This document shows, one piece after another, positions 6,697-6,773 of a DNA stretch of 6,773 nt (within the stretch, counting starts at the first letter, position 1; each line of letters opens with the position of its first letter). Made by a program: the position numbers and the translations under genes. The notes beneath the pieces are model-generated. The model did not search any database. It worked only from the letters and a program-made list of their open reading frames with translations, and had not been told where the DNA came from. Location: the NCBI GenBank assembly GCA_947450745.1, contig CANFYD010000210.1, forward strand, positions 1 to 6,773. Reading direction: 5' to 3'. This DNA comes from Burkholderiales bacterium. GTDB taxonomy: Bacteria; Pseudomonadota; Gammaproteobacteria; Burkholderiales; Burkholderiaceae_C.

Positions 6697-6773
6697 TCAT
6701 TGCAAGTGGAACATCTGCACACTGCGGCCCAGAGTGACCGCTCCGCTGCTGAGCTCGTCGGACGAGGCCGAGG
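6697..6773 (-). CDS. C-terminal end of an unidentified gene upstream of the EAL regulator
   Basis: Seen: on the minus strand one frame entering from the right edge reads SASSDELSSGAVTLGRSVQM followed by FHLQ and a TGA at 6697-6699. Its third codon positions are almost all G or C, like the real genes here. A competing frame that would end in an ATGA overlap with the next gene has poor third-position bias. The stop lies 13 bp before the ATG of the REC-PAS-GGDEF-EAL gene, so the two probably share a transcript. Only 24 residues are visible, with no recognisable motif. A sensor or histidine kinase partner would be natural in this position but cannot be shown. Confidence 0.5.
   Translation of the reverse strand, partial: SASSDELSSGAVTLGRSVQMFHLQ

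Noticed and set aside
6684..6722. Earlier GTG start at 6722 for the response regulator
   Set aside because: The 13 added residues are Cys-rich, unlike receiver domain N-termini, and would overlap the probable upstream gene.

Overview
The window is GC-rich, densely packed bacterial DNA. The gluconokinase/LacI-type regulator pair, the long form of the acetyl-CoA hydrolase/transferase and the abundant cyclic-di-GMP proteins suggest a betaproteobacterium of the order Burkholderiales, plausibly Comamonadaceae. That placement is inferred from protein character and codon use, not from a marker gene. I see no tRNA, rRNA, CRISPR array, insertion sequence or other mobile element.

Left part (1-1441): the first 49 codons of a gluconokinase gene (gntK, minus strand, cut by the window edge) and a complete LacI-family regulator gene (gntR-like, plus strand) diverge from a 195-bp spacer. 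The spacer carries two identical 14-bp palindromes, GGATAGCGCTATCC. One lies 2 bp before the gntK start and the other 44 bp before the regulator start. It also carries a hairpin followed by a T-rich run on the gntK strand. This is a classic autoregulated gluconate-utilisation switch.

Middle part (1463-4601): a short two-helix membrane protein with a degenerate GGDEF domain (minus strand) lies convergent with gntR and divergent from a 709-residue acetyl-CoA hydrolase/CoA-transferase (plus strand). The GGDEF signature reads DGEVF while the inhibitory I-site (RQAD) is intact. The protein therefore looks more like a cyclic-di-GMP receptor than a synthase.

Right part (4617-6773): on the minus strand, tail-to-tail with the CoA-transferase gene, lies a 688-residue response regulator of layout REC-PAS-GGDEF-EAL with all key residues present in the phosphoreceiver, cyclase and phosphodiesterase domains. 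The last 24 codons of an unidentified gene end 13 bp upstream of it and probably belong to the same operon.

How they fit: gluconokinase feeds the Entner-Doudoroff or pentose phosphate route, and acetyl-CoA hydrolase/transferase balances acetyl-CoA against acetate or other acids. The two GGDEF proteins belong to cyclic-di-GMP signalling. No shared operator links these units, so functional coupling is unproven. I found no clearly undescribed system. The points most worth a second look are the degenerate GGDEF protein with its intact I-site and the arrangement of operator, hairpin and start codon at gntK.
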